Below, piece after piece: positions 44,606 through 55,600 of a stretch of DNA of 64,000 nucleotides (its first letter is position 1; each line of letters opens with the position of its first letter). This stretch comes from Rostrohypoxylon terebratum (lineage: Eukaryota > Ascomycota > Sordariomycetes > Xylariales > Hypoxylaceae): assembly GCA_022497145.1 (NCBI GenBank), contig MU385905.1, forward strand, positions 62,001 through 126,000. The letters are read 5' to 3'. The notes beneath the pieces are model-generated. The model worked only from the letters and a program-made list of their open reading frames with translations, was not told the DNA's origin and ran no database searches. A program made the position numbers and the translations under genes.

Positions 44606-46708
44606 ATGAGGTCGACTGCTCAGTCTGCGCTCAAGCTACTGGCGCTTGTCGCCGTAGCTGGAGCTCTTCCTACAGTTCTCGCCCACGGAAACGAAGATCA
44701 AGGCGCAATGGATATGGGCATGGATATGAGCAAAGAGGAACCGAAACCTGACCCGGATTCTTACCCGCCTACTTACTTCGCGCACACAGAGCACGTAGCC
44801 GAAATATATGCGCATATCGCTTTGATGGTCATCAGCTGGGTCATCATGCTACCAATAGGTATGCGCCGCTTCGGAAATCTTGATATAATCTGTAGCATCG
44901 TCTAACTAGTATTCGCAGCTGTCATGTTCTCGCTCGCACGATCACGGTATACGCTCGCAGTCCAGTTTCTATTCCTCTGCACGAATGCGATAGGTCTCTT
45001 GCTAGGCATTACCTACAATGCGAACACCCCTGACCTATATCCCAACAATGCGCACCACAAGATTGGTTGGTTGGTTACTTGGGTAGTCAGCGCGCAAGTG
45101 ATCGTCAGTCTTATAGGCCGTGTAGCTGGCGTTATGAGAAAAAACGATGCTCATGGGTTCGGCAAAGAAGAGGAGCAAGCATTTATCCCGGTTTCGACAG
45201 AAGCCATGGCTGAGCACCAGCGCATCAACGACGCTCTATTCCCGCATCGGTATCGCCATTCGAACGATAGTGGACAAGGAACCGAACCGAACACCGAGTC
45301 CCTGCGAAGCAACTCGGTATCTACTGTTGTGGGTCAGGAATCACCTATTGAGATGAGCGGCCGACGAGCGCACTACGAGGACGACGATGATGATCTTCAT
45401 TTCAAATCTGCGGAGCTGCTATCCTCGGAACCTGCCAATTCGTTTATCGCGAAACTCGCTGGCAAGATGTCTAACAGAGTTTGGAGGGTTCTAATGTTCG
45501 GATACAATTTCGTCGATAGGACTATTCTCATCCTAGCTTACATCACGCTGTGCACCGGTATTATCACCTTTGGCCGATTTTTCGTAAGTAAATTTGAGCT
45601 CAAAATTATGTGGGTCCAATTCAGGAGCTAACCCGCAATTCCAGGAGGGACGGGGCATTTTTAGTGGTCTAGCTCACTGGATTAAGGGCGGCATCTTTTT
45701 CTGGTACGGCATCTTGACGCTCGGGAGATGGTCCGGAAGCTTCGGGGAGCTGGGTTGGGTGAGTTGGAGTCGTAGCCGCTAAATCCTCCGTTACTTTATG
45801 CTGACCAATTTTTTTTAGTCGTGGAATGTTCGCCCGAAGCACAGCTCCAACAAGTGGAGACCCACTGCGGAATTCGTCGAAGGAGCTCTCATCTTCACCT
45901 ATGGCTCGACCAACATCTTCCTCGAGCATCTTGGCAACGCCGGCAAAGAGTTTAGTCCTCAGGACCTCGAGCACATTTCCATCACTGTCCTCTTCATCGG
46001 AGGCGGCTTGGTAAGTTTGGATTTCCCCCTTATCCTGCTAACCAGTAAGAGGTGATTACTAACATGGACACAGCTTGCCATGTTGATCGAGTCAACGAAA
46101 ATTCGCGAACTCTTGAACACTACCGTATACGATGCAGCTCTCGTACATCCCAGTCAGGCGTACAGTGACGAAGAACGTGAGGCCTTGGAGTCGCCGAAGC
46201 AGTACGAATTTTCCGTCAACCCTATTCCCGCCCTGGTAATTTTGCTTCTCGGTATCATGATGAGTTCGCACACACAACAGACGATGGTTTCCAGCATGGT
46301 TCATAAGCAATGGGGCAACCTGTTGACTGGTGCGTCATTTGCTCGAGGCTTCACATATGTGCTTGTATATCTGAAGCCTCCTCGCTCCATCTTACCTTCT
46401 CGACCTCCAACGGAACTCCTGACTGCCTTTGGGCTTATCGCTGGAGGCACTATCTTCATGGCGAGCGTAGGTGACATCCCGATCACTTCTGCACAAAATC
46501 ATTACTGACAGTAGTGTAACAGGCCAGCGACACTGTTGATGGAATGATCCATTACAACCTAGATGCCATGTTCTTCTACACCGTTACGATGGGATTTGTC
46601 GGTCTAATCATGGCTTGGGTCGTGGTTCTTTTGGCCCTCAAAGGCTGGGCTGTTCGCAAAGAATCTGACCGATCTCCGAAAGCTTGGACCTTGGATTCTC
46701 ACGTTTAA
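44606..46708 (+). CDS. YTP1-like multi-pass membrane protein
   Basis: Predicted polytopic membrane protein of 600 aa similar to yeast Ytp1, whose function is unknown. Exons are 44606-44858, 44919-45583, 45645-45758, 45819-46010, 46074-46466 and 46523-46708. It opens with a signal peptide (LLALVAVAGALPTVLA) followed by HGNEDQGAMDMGMDM, a His/Met-rich stretch. Family signatures include HTEHVAEIYAHIALMVISWV, HHKIGWLVTWVVSAQVIVSL, GGIFFWYGILTLGRW, KWRPTAEFVEGALIFTYGS and NIFLEHLG. There are about ten hydrophobic segments and an acidic cytosolic loop (YEDDDDDLHF). The His/Met-rich N-terminus might bind metal, but that is a guess. All introns keep phase. Confidence 0.9.
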
Positions 46709-47755
46709 GAGGAGTAGTCAACGAAATTGTAAGGAATAAATACCTAGGGCCTAGGTAGGATGCATCATACATCGCATAGGGGACGGCTTAGGTGCTCATC
46801 AGCAGCCCTGCCGGGATACATTTATAGTTGGGTCAAATTCTTAGGTTACGGCGCATTTAGGGGCGTGTGGGTGGTCGATCGCGATATACCCCAAGATATT
46901 CCACTTTTTAAAAACTTTTTAGCATTCTGGACTTTCATTACTATCGATGATACCCCTAGGGAAAACGAAACATGATTTTGGAGTGGATTGGCTGTTGGAT
47001 TGGCTTATAGGAATCGGATGGCAAGTGTGTCGGCTCGCCAGCGGGGGTGGACGATGGCTGACATGACTAGAGCATGAGTCTTGATGAATTTCAAAATCGG
47101 CGAAGAAATGCAATTTATACTAAAAAAGCTATACTGCATAATGTGATTTAAAAATGTTATCCTTTGAAAATTAAAGTGTTTGAGGATAATTACACATTAG
47201 GACCAATGTCAACCTAGGACGTGAGCGCAATTCCTGTAAATGCGTATTTTCGCTTATCAGCTGAATCCATTCCTACAATTCTACTGGACTTGGTCTTCCC
47301 ACCTCCTACTTCTACTCAATTAGGGCGGAACACCTAATGATGTCTAGATGCCAGACGTGATGAAGAGTTCGAGGAGATGATATTATAAGAGTTGAATTTT
47401 CACGAGATGGATATCGAAGCTGAGGTTGATACTCAGATAAGACAGTTACTATATCATACTTCCCCGGAATCCATAGTAGGTTAACATCCATTGAATTCGC
47501 CATAATAGCCATTGCCCTCTAGAGTTGGTGAGATTATACAGGAAAAGCAATCATGGCCTTGACTGCTTGGGTACTGTTGGATAGGGATATTGTTGTTGTT
47601 TTTCTTAGGTTCTCAACTTCAGCTAAAACGTAGGCGAGTTTGATCTAAGCCCACTGATTACGTAACAACCCTACACTCGGCCAAATATCCCTTTCGAGGA
47701 CTGCCCACGCAGGACCTCAAAACACAACCCACAACTGAAGCTATTCCCATCTTAA
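46709..47755. other. Intergenic region downstream of the YTP1-like gene
   Basis: About 1 kb, AT-rich, with a CCTAGGGCCTAGGTAGG motif at about 46742. No gene recognised. Confidence 0.5.
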
Positions 47756-47971
47756 CCATCGCTTCCCATCATTGATCAGCTTTCTTCCAAGTAAGACCGC
47801 CACCTCCCAGAACCATCCACTCCCCAGCCTTTATCCCTAACGCTTAATCGTTACAGCCCAACCCAGGCACCGGCAACCCAACAACAATACCGTACACTCT
47901 CGATCCCTGCCAACCCCGAGGCCATTGACTACGATATGTCGGCGTTAGCCTTGGATCCCAGCCGAATCTAA
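47756..47971 (+). pseudogene. Possible headless gene remnant (two spliced exons, no start codon)
   Basis: An open stretch 47756-47790 joins across a good intron (GTAAGA at 47791, branch CCTAACG, TTACAG ending at 47856) to 47857-47971 in one frame. The second exon reads SPTQAPATQQQYRTLSIPAN and continues to a TAA. A stop lies just upstream in the same frame and there is no ATG, so if it was ever coding it has lost its 5' part. I do not recognise the protein. Its stop overlaps the stop of the minus-strand frame that follows. Noncoding chance is a real alternative. Confidence 0.25.
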
Positions 47972-48384
47972 ACGTGGCAGACTCGAGCTGCATAATCCCG
48001 CTGCATGTTCTGGCGGGTTACGGTCAACTGCCGGATCTCTCGATGACAGTCTCGGATCTGAGCTTGTAGGCCGTTTACAATGTCGTCTCGTGCGTCGGCA
48101 TCCTTGCCTGGCCATTGATGATTTTCCGCCCGATACTCCAGATCTTTGGTGATTGTGAGTTGCCGATCTGGGGAAGCTAATTGGGTAACCTGATATGGTA
48201 TTCCCGCTTCATCGTAGACAACGGATAATGGCTCGTTCATCATAACATCGTGGTTCAAATAGAACGGTCTACCAGTTTGCGCGATACAATCCTTCACCTT
48301 GTCGGGTATGAAACTTATGAAACCCATTTCCGTACACCGAATAGTTTCGAAGACAAGCCATGATAGGTCCTTCCCGGTTTTCAT
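47968..48384 (-). CDS. Hypothetical protein, unrecognised
   Basis: Single open frame of 138 aa with an ATG start. It resembles a protein in composition (GFISFIPDKVKDCIAQTGRP, DEAGIPYQVTQLASPDRQLT) and ends in a heptad-like helix (IRDCHREIRQLTVTRQNMQR). I cannot assign a family. Its start lies only about 25 bp from the T-arm of a tRNA-Leu relic on the other strand, so it has almost no normal promoter space. It could be a fragment of a larger gene or an element that came in next to the tRNA. Confidence 0.35.
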   Translation of the reverse strand: MKTGKDLSWLVFETIRCTEMGFISFIPDKVKDCIAQTGRPFYLNHDVMMNEPLSVVYDEAGIPYQVTQLASPDRQLTITKDLEYRAENHQWPGKDADARDDIVNGLQAQIRDCHREIRQLTVTRQNMQRDYAARVCHV

Positions 48385-48388
48385 CTCC

Positions 48389-48433
48389 CTCCATGCTCGT
48401 GATTGATTGCAGGTTCGAATCCTGCAGCTCTCA
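48389..48433 (+). pseudogene. tRNA-Leu 3' half relic
   Basis: T-arm GCAGG/TTCGAAT/CCTGC at 48409-48425 is followed by acceptor strand AGCTCTC (48426-48432) and discriminator A. Before it lies a long variable-arm-like stretch, and TCTCCC resembles an anticodon-stem 3' strand. The T-arm and acceptor together match fungal tRNA-Leu. No matching 5' half (GAGAGCT or GGGAGCT with a GGCCGAGTGG D-arm) is found upstream, and there is no T-run terminator after it. Confidence 0.65.
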
Positions 48434-48909
48434 GTTTGTAATAGTGTGACTAATGATGTTCTTCTTCTTAAGATTTAAACTTCAAATCTAAAACATCGAA
48501 AACCCCTCTTATTCCCTTGATTATGTAACCACACCCAACAGTACGTACGGCGTAAACCTTGGAAGCTGCTACCTTAGGTCCTTAGCTGCCTAGGTCCTAG
48601 GTCCTAGGTCCTAGGACCTACGTAGGACCTACGTACTAGGTAGTTACATCATCGGCTGCCCCACCAAACCTAGAGGAGGTATTGTGCAAGCTGGAGCTGG
48701 GAAGCAATCGCCCGACTACCTAGTAAACTTGATATTTTTCTATTTTTCTAGTTTATTTGCGATCCATGATATTAGGGGGGCAAAAAACAAGATAACCGAG
48801 CATTCAATTATTCCCCGACTATTTCCCCATGATAATTATTTGAACCCATACATTTAGGTACTAATTTGATCCCCCATATTCCCCAAGTAGGTAATCTTTT
48901 CCTCGCACG
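48434..48909. promoter_or_regulatory. Intergenic region upstream of MOG1 with CCTAGG cluster
   Basis: Contains the densest CCTAGGTC array of the window (48589-48643) and then AT-rich DNA up to the MOG1 start. Confidence 0.5.
48589..48643. repeat. CCTAGGT array with perfect palindromes
   Basis: Four CCTAGG cores in phase about 7 nt apart, followed by CCTACGTAGG-type units. TAGGTCCTAGGACCTA at 48605-48620 is a perfect 16-nt palindrome. Confidence 0.85.
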
Positions 48910-49765
48910 ATGACCTCTTACAAGAGCACCCCGCTATATGGAGGGGCTCTCATCTGCGACCTCCCAGCCAGCTTCGCCGACGTGAGGTATGTGCGCATAC
49001 ATCCATGGATCTTTTCCTCTTCCCTTTTGTCGAATAGATCGCGAATAGAATACAAATAGATCATATCAGCCCGATACAAGCAGTGAGACTAACATTCGCA
49101 AACCGGTTACCCGAAAACCAGTGCCATAAGACAAGTCCCCGACAACGAAGAAGTGTACATCGACAAAGACGGATTCACAAGCATCATCTTCGACATCGCT
49201 GAGCGTGTCGGCGGTCCGGGTTCGAGCGCAGAGATAGACGGGAGCGCCTTGACGACCCACCTGGAGGATCTGGTAGGCGATGATCTCGATCGCGTTAAGG
49301 TCTGGAATACCACGCCTACCTTGTTCTCTCGCCTAGAGTACGTATCTATCGCCATAGCCCCAACTCCCCAAACAACCACATAGACAGATGACAGGAGGTA
49401 GCCAGATAGTATGGTCCGTACTAACACACATGCGCTATCACAGCGAGGACATCCCCGCATACACCCTGATCGCGACCGTGTCCCCTCACAAACCCGACTC
49501 CGGCTCTGGCTCCTCCAGCGACGAGCGCTCCGGCGCCAAGACGGACTTCACGGCCATCATCCTAACGCTAGTCCGGCTCGAGCGCGAGAAGACCGACCTG
49601 CTCATCACCATCAACGTACCGCACATCAAGGGCGAGTACGACGAGGAGGACGTCGACCTGCAGCTCGGCAAGCAGGGCAAGCTCATCGGCGATGCTGTCG
49701 ATTATGCTGCTAAGATCTGGGAGACTTTCAAGGTCAAGGATTGGGGTCTTTTCAATGAGGTCTGA
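48910..49765 (+). CDS. MOG1: Ran GTPase-binding protein Mog1
   Basis: Nuclear protein that binds Ran/Gsp1 and promotes release of its nucleotide during nuclear transport; 224 aa. Exons are 48910-48986, 49122-49337 and 49384-49765. The N-terminus YKSTPLYGGALICDLPASFADVSAIRQVPDNEEVYID is the typical Mog1 start, followed by HLEDL and the C-terminal pair of strands and helix. The second intron is 46 nt with a weak branch site; its acceptor was set by the phase needed to reach GGSQIVWSVLTHM. It is slightly longer than yeast Mog1 (218 aa). It is convergent with the GCNA-like gene. Confidence 0.88.
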
Positions 49766-50408
49766 GGATGAGATGAGGTATGGTATGGTATGGTATGTTG
49801 TAAGATGAATGCGCCATGGTAGACGGGTGTTGTGAAAAGACGGTGGCGGTAGCAAATCAGTATAAGGGAAACTCAGTTAACTGGGTTTGGGGTTGGGATA
49901 ACAGGAAGGGGAACGGCGGGAAAATAAAGGAACAATGTGCAACGTTCCCGCGGGCGGAGATTTGAGAAGCTACGTCTCCTTTGTGTTTCTATTTAAGAGC
50001 CTCTTCTAGAGGCCCTGGGTTTAGGATGAATTATGAATCACTTTGGCTACGTCGATGCTCGAAGAGTGGCTTCCGTCTTTGGACTAGAAAAGATAAATAA
50101 CAACTGCGATCAACATGAGTATGTGATTGTGGGCTCTCCAAAGAAAAGGGTCACAATCTATTAAGTCATCTAGGTCTAGGCGATTGGGGCAATGCCCGTG
50201 TAGACCATCCACATGCTATGCCTATCACGAATCTTCAATTAGGTACATAGAATCGCGTCACGTCCGTTCGTGAGCTCGATGGAATCAATCTGCTATGCCC
50301 ATCCACACACCAGCTCATCCGTGACCATAATATCATCTCCATTCCACCACCTCAGAAGAAAGGCCTGGAGAGGAGATGTCGTCAGTATCGGTATATCGAA
50401 CCGCCCAT
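49766..50408. other. Convergent intergenic region, MOG1 / GCNA-like
   Basis: Holds a GGTAT tandem directly after the MOG1 stop (49777-49796). No gene seen. Confidence 0.5.
49777..49796 (+). repeat. GGTAT pentamer tandem, 4 copies
   Basis: Four perfect GGTAT units a few bases after the MOG1 stop codon. Confidence 0.95.
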
Positions 50409-52686
50409 CTAGGCATTAGGCCGATCCGGTCCATCTTCCTCCTCCTTCTTCTTATGGATATTCAGTATCTCAATCGCGGTCCGTAGCTCCTTTATCGCCT
50501 CCTCTCCCTTCTCCTGCCTCTCTTGACTCTCCTTTTCCTTCTTCTCCTTCTGCATATCTCCCCACTTCGCCGACGCGGCCGCCATCTTGTCCCTGAACGT
50601 CATCTTCGGGTTGTCTTTGCTGAGCTTCTTCATCTCCTGGCTGAGGAACTCCTGCCACGCGCTCGGCTTCTTTTTCCCGGTGGATGGGTCCGCGCTTGCG
50701 CTTGCGTTGGCACCGCTCGATGCCGTCGCGGTCGGCGTCGAGGTGCCGGTGCCCCGCGGCGGCGGCTTGACTTGTCTCAGTGTACCGTGACAGGCGCCGC
50801 AGCGCTGACGCACGACGTTCACGCTGCGCGAGTGCCGCTTGACGGGCAAGTGGCAGTCCTCGCACTCCCAGATGTACTTGAACTCGATCTGGTAATCGTG
50901 CTTGGTAGTAACCTCGATCCCGCGGTCACCGAACACGCGCCCGCATTTCGCACCGAACGACTTGAATTCGGCGCCGTGGGGAGACTTCGGCTTGCCTATC
51001 AGGATGAAGACCGCTAGGTGGCAGAACTCGTGGGCCACCGTGTTCAGCAGGTCTGATGGGTTGTTTAGCACCCGCGTCGAGAGCTCGATCGACGCTGAGT
51101 GTTGCCGCGTCTCCTGCTTCTCGGTCATCGCCCCGTCCGTGCCCTTCACGACTGTGGAGTGCATCTTACACTTCCAATGAGCGCGGCCGGCCGTTGTGAG
51201 GAGGAGCTTGGACCATACAATCCTCAGGCCGCCCGTCTCCGCGGTCAGTTCGGATAGCTTGCCGTCCGTGATGCGGTCGTCGAGCTCCTGAAGGAAGGAG
51301 CTTGCAAGCGAGTCCTTGTCTCTGTCGAAGGCCATCTGTGCTTGCTTCTTCTCCGGGCTGGTGGCGTATTTGCGCATCGCTTCAAGTCTGAGCTCCTTTT
51401 CCATGAGCTTCGGCTTCCTAGGGCTCTCGGGTTTCTTCTCCGGTTTCTTGTCGGGTGAGTGTTTGTCGATCCAGCCGAAGTGCGCCTCGGAATCCCAAAA
51501 CTCTTTGTGTTCGGGCTTCCAGGGCGACGCGGGGATCTTGGGGGTTTTCAAGGGGGAGACAGGTATTTCTTTTAGTGTTTTCTTGGGTGTGGTAGGCTCC
51601 AAGATGGGTTTCTTGTCCATTTTTGTTGAGGCCTCTTCTAGTTCAGAGTCCTCGTTGAAACTAGTAGAGTTATTAGCATCATCCAGTGGCCCTGCCATGG
51701 TACCGTGGCAAATATTTATGAAATAAGAGATGCCTTAAGAGTTTGTCTTACATCTGAAGTTTTTTGAAAGCATCTTCCAGATTTCCTGGTTGAGGTGCTT
51801 TCAATGTTTTAAGTGGTTTATGTGTTTCGCGTTGTCTGGATGAGCGGTTGATGGTTGTTGCCTGGGGCTGTTTGTTGCTAGGAGCCGAATTCTTATCTGA
51901 GCCTTTGAGTAATGTCTTCTGAGGGTTTGCCCATTGAACAATGGGACTTTTCGACCGTCGCGTGGGCGGTGTTACCGAATGTTCAGAGCCTGAGTTCCAG
52001 GTGTCTGTTTCTGAATCTGAATCTGAATCTGAATCCGATACAAACTCGGACACCTCGTCTTCCTCTTCGCCTTCCTCCTCGTCTTCCTCCTCGTCTTCCT
52101 CCTCCTCGTCCTCCCCTTCTTCCTCACTCGACTCTGAAATATCCTCCAATATATCCGACTCTTCACTAGGTGTTGGACTCTTGGTCAGTTTCTTAGAGAA
52201 TTGCGCAGCCCTTGCCTTTGAGGGGTTTACATTATAATCTCCCTGATTATTTTCGGCTCTTTCTGAGATTGATCTTGCATCTGTACTGGATGAAGCAACA
52301 CGATGTCCTTGCCGTAGAACTTTAGGTTTGAGTTCTGGCACATCTCTAGAAAAGAAATCGGGCTCGATTATTTCTTCCTTGGCTCGGACACGAGGGCGAG
52401 AAAGCCTGGGATTTGATGGTTGATTTTTCTCCTCATTGCTGGTCACTGTTTTCCCCCATGGTTTGAGAAGAGTCTGATCTGTAGTCTGGTTTTGGCCCAG
52501 TTTTCGTCGCCGAAGCGGTGTCGATTTCACCGCAGGCGTTTCTATCGCGTCATGTTCTTTTCGTGACGTCTCTCTCTTCGATTTTGGCTCTTCTTGTCTG
52601 CTTTTCACTTTGTGTCGATAATCCCGGACGACCACGTCGACATCCGGGAATTCGTCCTCACTACTGTCCCCGAACACGTCTGGCAT
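50409..52686 (-). CDS. SprT-like protease with acidic N-terminus and HMG-like C-terminus (GCNA type)
   Basis: Predicted 728-aa nuclear protein. Minus-strand exons are 52686-51752 and 51660-50409. Residues 1 to about 310 are disordered, with a long Glu/Asp run (about residues 190-215) and a (Ser-Asp)n run. The SprT-like metalloprotease domain has H522-E-F-C-H526 and then LAVFILIGKPKSPHGAEFKSF. A zinc ribbon follows (WECEDCHLPV and RQRCGACHGTL). The C-terminus resembles an HMG box (SAWQEFLSQEMKKLSKDNPK, then WGDMQKEKK). GCNA and Spartan relatives act on DNA-protein crosslinks. The intron (GTAAGA, branch GCTAATAAC, ACTAG) was set by phase. A separate downstream gene starting at the ATG at 51698 is the alternative model. 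Confidence 0.85.
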
Positions 52687-55600
52687 TGTTTTCGATGGGT
52701 TAAAATCATACAATGAGATTATTTCATGACAGAATTTCAACTGCTATTTATCGTACTCATGTTCATACTCTTATTTCGTCATTGAATAGGATCGTTGATT
52801 GCTTGAACCAAAAGTCGGAGAGTTGAAGTTTGATAGGTTATGACTGATGATTGCTTTTAGTGGTTGCCAGGCAACGCGGGGTCAGTCTCCAAAGTCTCCA
52901 AAGTCTCCAATTGATTCGTGCATGTCCCCAGTATTTTATGCCAGGTCACCTGCAAGAAGAAACTCAATTCGAGATTTATTACAACAATGGAGAGTCATGT
53001 TTGATACTACTATTACCTAATATGCACTACTATGTATGTTCCGGTATATTAGGGCAGTCGCATTCCATGTTCTTAATTAATAAGCGATAGGTTCGGGTAG
53101 CTGCGTATGTAGTGCGACGTCTATGTTTGGTAACACACATACAATAGTAGAAACTCACGAACATAGCACCATCACGTTGGGTCCTTTTAGCCCTTTTAAC
53201 CCTTTTTAGCCGGCTGCCTACGTAAGTTGCCGGTTACCGACGAGTCATTCTCTCTCCAGCTTCAGCTACTATTAGGTAGGTAGAGTCTTTGCGCACACCA
53301 GCCAGACCGGCTTAAATTTTTGAGGGTCGGCAAATCAAACCAAACAACTCGGCTCAGGGACTCGACACTGGTAGATAAGGCTTAAGCACGCATTACTATT
53401 GGTAGCAAACTTGAAGATTACGGACCCGGGCACCTATACTCTCCTATCGCAACTCTGATATGAGTTGTAATATGAGGAGAAATACTAGAAATGTGAGAAA
53501 TATGAGATGGACTCTTCAAGATTTTTCTTGCTGGTAGACATGCACCGAGGTGGGCGAATAACCTGGTGGTATGCTAAGTTGCTAATCAATGATTTTGTAA
53601 AGCTTTTTGTAACAAGTACCTAAGCCTTAAGGTCCTATTGTCCTTCGATCTGTTAATCATAAAAGCCATCATATCCAATCTGAACAGATGAACGGAGACT
53701 TCAGAGTCGATCGATCTCATAACCATATTTGTAATCCTTGCTCCTTGAATTTTGAACAGATCCGAGTCTGCCACAACACCGGAATTCGCGCTCTTGAACG
53801 CCATGCACTAACATACTATTACCTACTATGTATATATGCCTTAAAGGGGCGCAGCCAATCAAGGATGTTGGCATTTGTGCTGCGAGCCCCTGAATTTAGG
53901 AAGCTGAATCCTACCGTCCATCGCCGGATCTCGAGATTGACCCACGTCCTAACGAATAGCCTGGAATACCTAGATTCTCCTAGAATCTAGATTGACCTTT
54001 CAGCCACCTACTATTAAGAAAAGTCTTGGTTCGAGTTCAATCTTGTTAGTTCATCCCACATAGTAGATACTTACATATGATAGGACCATAGGTAACTAAC
54101 TACCTAAGCCTTAAGGTATCTAGCAGTTCTAGGCTTCTAGCCTTCGAATATTAGTATATGTACATACTTACTAGTAGGTGAGCTGTCCAATCGTTCGGCC
54201 GATTTTTCAGCAGACTGAAAAAAAAACTTCTATAAGACGTTAGTCTACAATACCCATATATAGTAGTATGGATACTTTATTAATATCTTCGGAATAGCGT
54301 GCCGGTCAGCTGGAGCCCTCAGAGCTAGTAGTAGGAATTGTAAATTTCTGCAAGCCTTGAAGTTTTCAAGTCGCTTGGTGGAAATGGTAGCCCAGCCATG
54401 GCAGACTAGACGCGTGTATGGTTTCTCACCATGCAATTTTTTTCATGCGAGATGAAAATTGCACTATTACTATTCCCCTAGATATCTACCTTGTACGCAT
54501 GCAGCACTGTATAGTGTATATGTACTATATGTACACGTAGGTGATTTGGTCATTTCGTCATCGAAAGCCACAAGAAGAGGTAATGGCCGGTACCTGCATA
54601 CGACGGGGCTACTTATTGGACTAGCCGTTATTAATGTGAAGGTGTGAGGGTGTATCGAAAGGTCCTCTCATTGGGCGCCACCGCAATCGATCGTCTATTA
54701 CGAGGCAATAGGACCTTGCATCCTCCCGTCTTTTCTACGTTAGTCTCGAATTTTCTTGTCGTATTCTTTCTTTCCTTTGTACAGTGTGTTAAGCACGTAA
54801 GGCAGGAGATAGGAAATAGGAAATAGGTATGTACACGGGCTTTGCATACCTAGGTACCTCATACCTAGTAGTAGGTAGGTACACATGTACGCAGCCAATG
54901 TTAATAAGTATATTGCACTCTTATGTAGTAGACAGTCGAAAATATCTACAGTACAGACAGGTAATAATAGATACTAGGTAATAGGTAAGTGTCCATTTCA
55001 AAAATGTCGATGTCATCATTCACTATATGCGAAGGTGAACTAAAATGCATCGCTAAAGTTGGTGTCGGCACGTGTCCTGCATACTACGTTATAGTAGTAT
55101 TGTTTAACTATATTCGCCATATGGATACAAACTACCTACTACCTACTGGACAGTAGACAGTAGACAGTAGACAGTGAACACTGGACATACTATTAGTACT
55201 GTAATACATAGATCGTATTCGAGGGGAGAGCTGGTGGCGAAAGCCTTGGAAGGCTAGTTCAGCTGTTTGGTGGGTTACAGCGCTTCCCGGGAGCGACCTA
55301 TCGACTAGCAATACGAACATCAGACAACAACACGATGTTTACCTCACAATTATATACGAACGACTACTTACAATTTACAAATCTTGCGTTTTCTTTTGAA
55401 TGATCTATTTGGTTATTCGTTCTTTTGTCCTATTAATGCGGAGATTGAGTTGAGATGAAACTTTTCCTCCTCAAAGCTATCCCTATTAGTTCCATGCATA
55501 TTACTGTATATGCCAGTAGTTCATGCATGCTACTGTACAGCAGCTCACGATTGATAAGGTCCTTACTAGTAGGTACTACTAGGTAGGTAAATTGCCCACG

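Noticed and set aside
50523..51017. 164-codon open frame on plus inside the GCNA-like gene
   Set aside because: Leu/Arg-rich shadow of a GC-rich exon that carries the HExxH and zinc ribbon on the other strand.
51661..51751. Separate gene start at the ATG at 51698
   Set aside because: The upstream acidic exon ends in a good GT donor, and the branch and acceptor (GCTAATAAC, ACTAG) keep the frame past this ATG, so it most likely lies inside the intron. Kept as an alternative model in the gene entry.
53586..53990. Open frames of 72 and 100 codons on opposite strands
   Set aside because: AT-rich, unlike protein in composition, no splice partners found; treated as chance.
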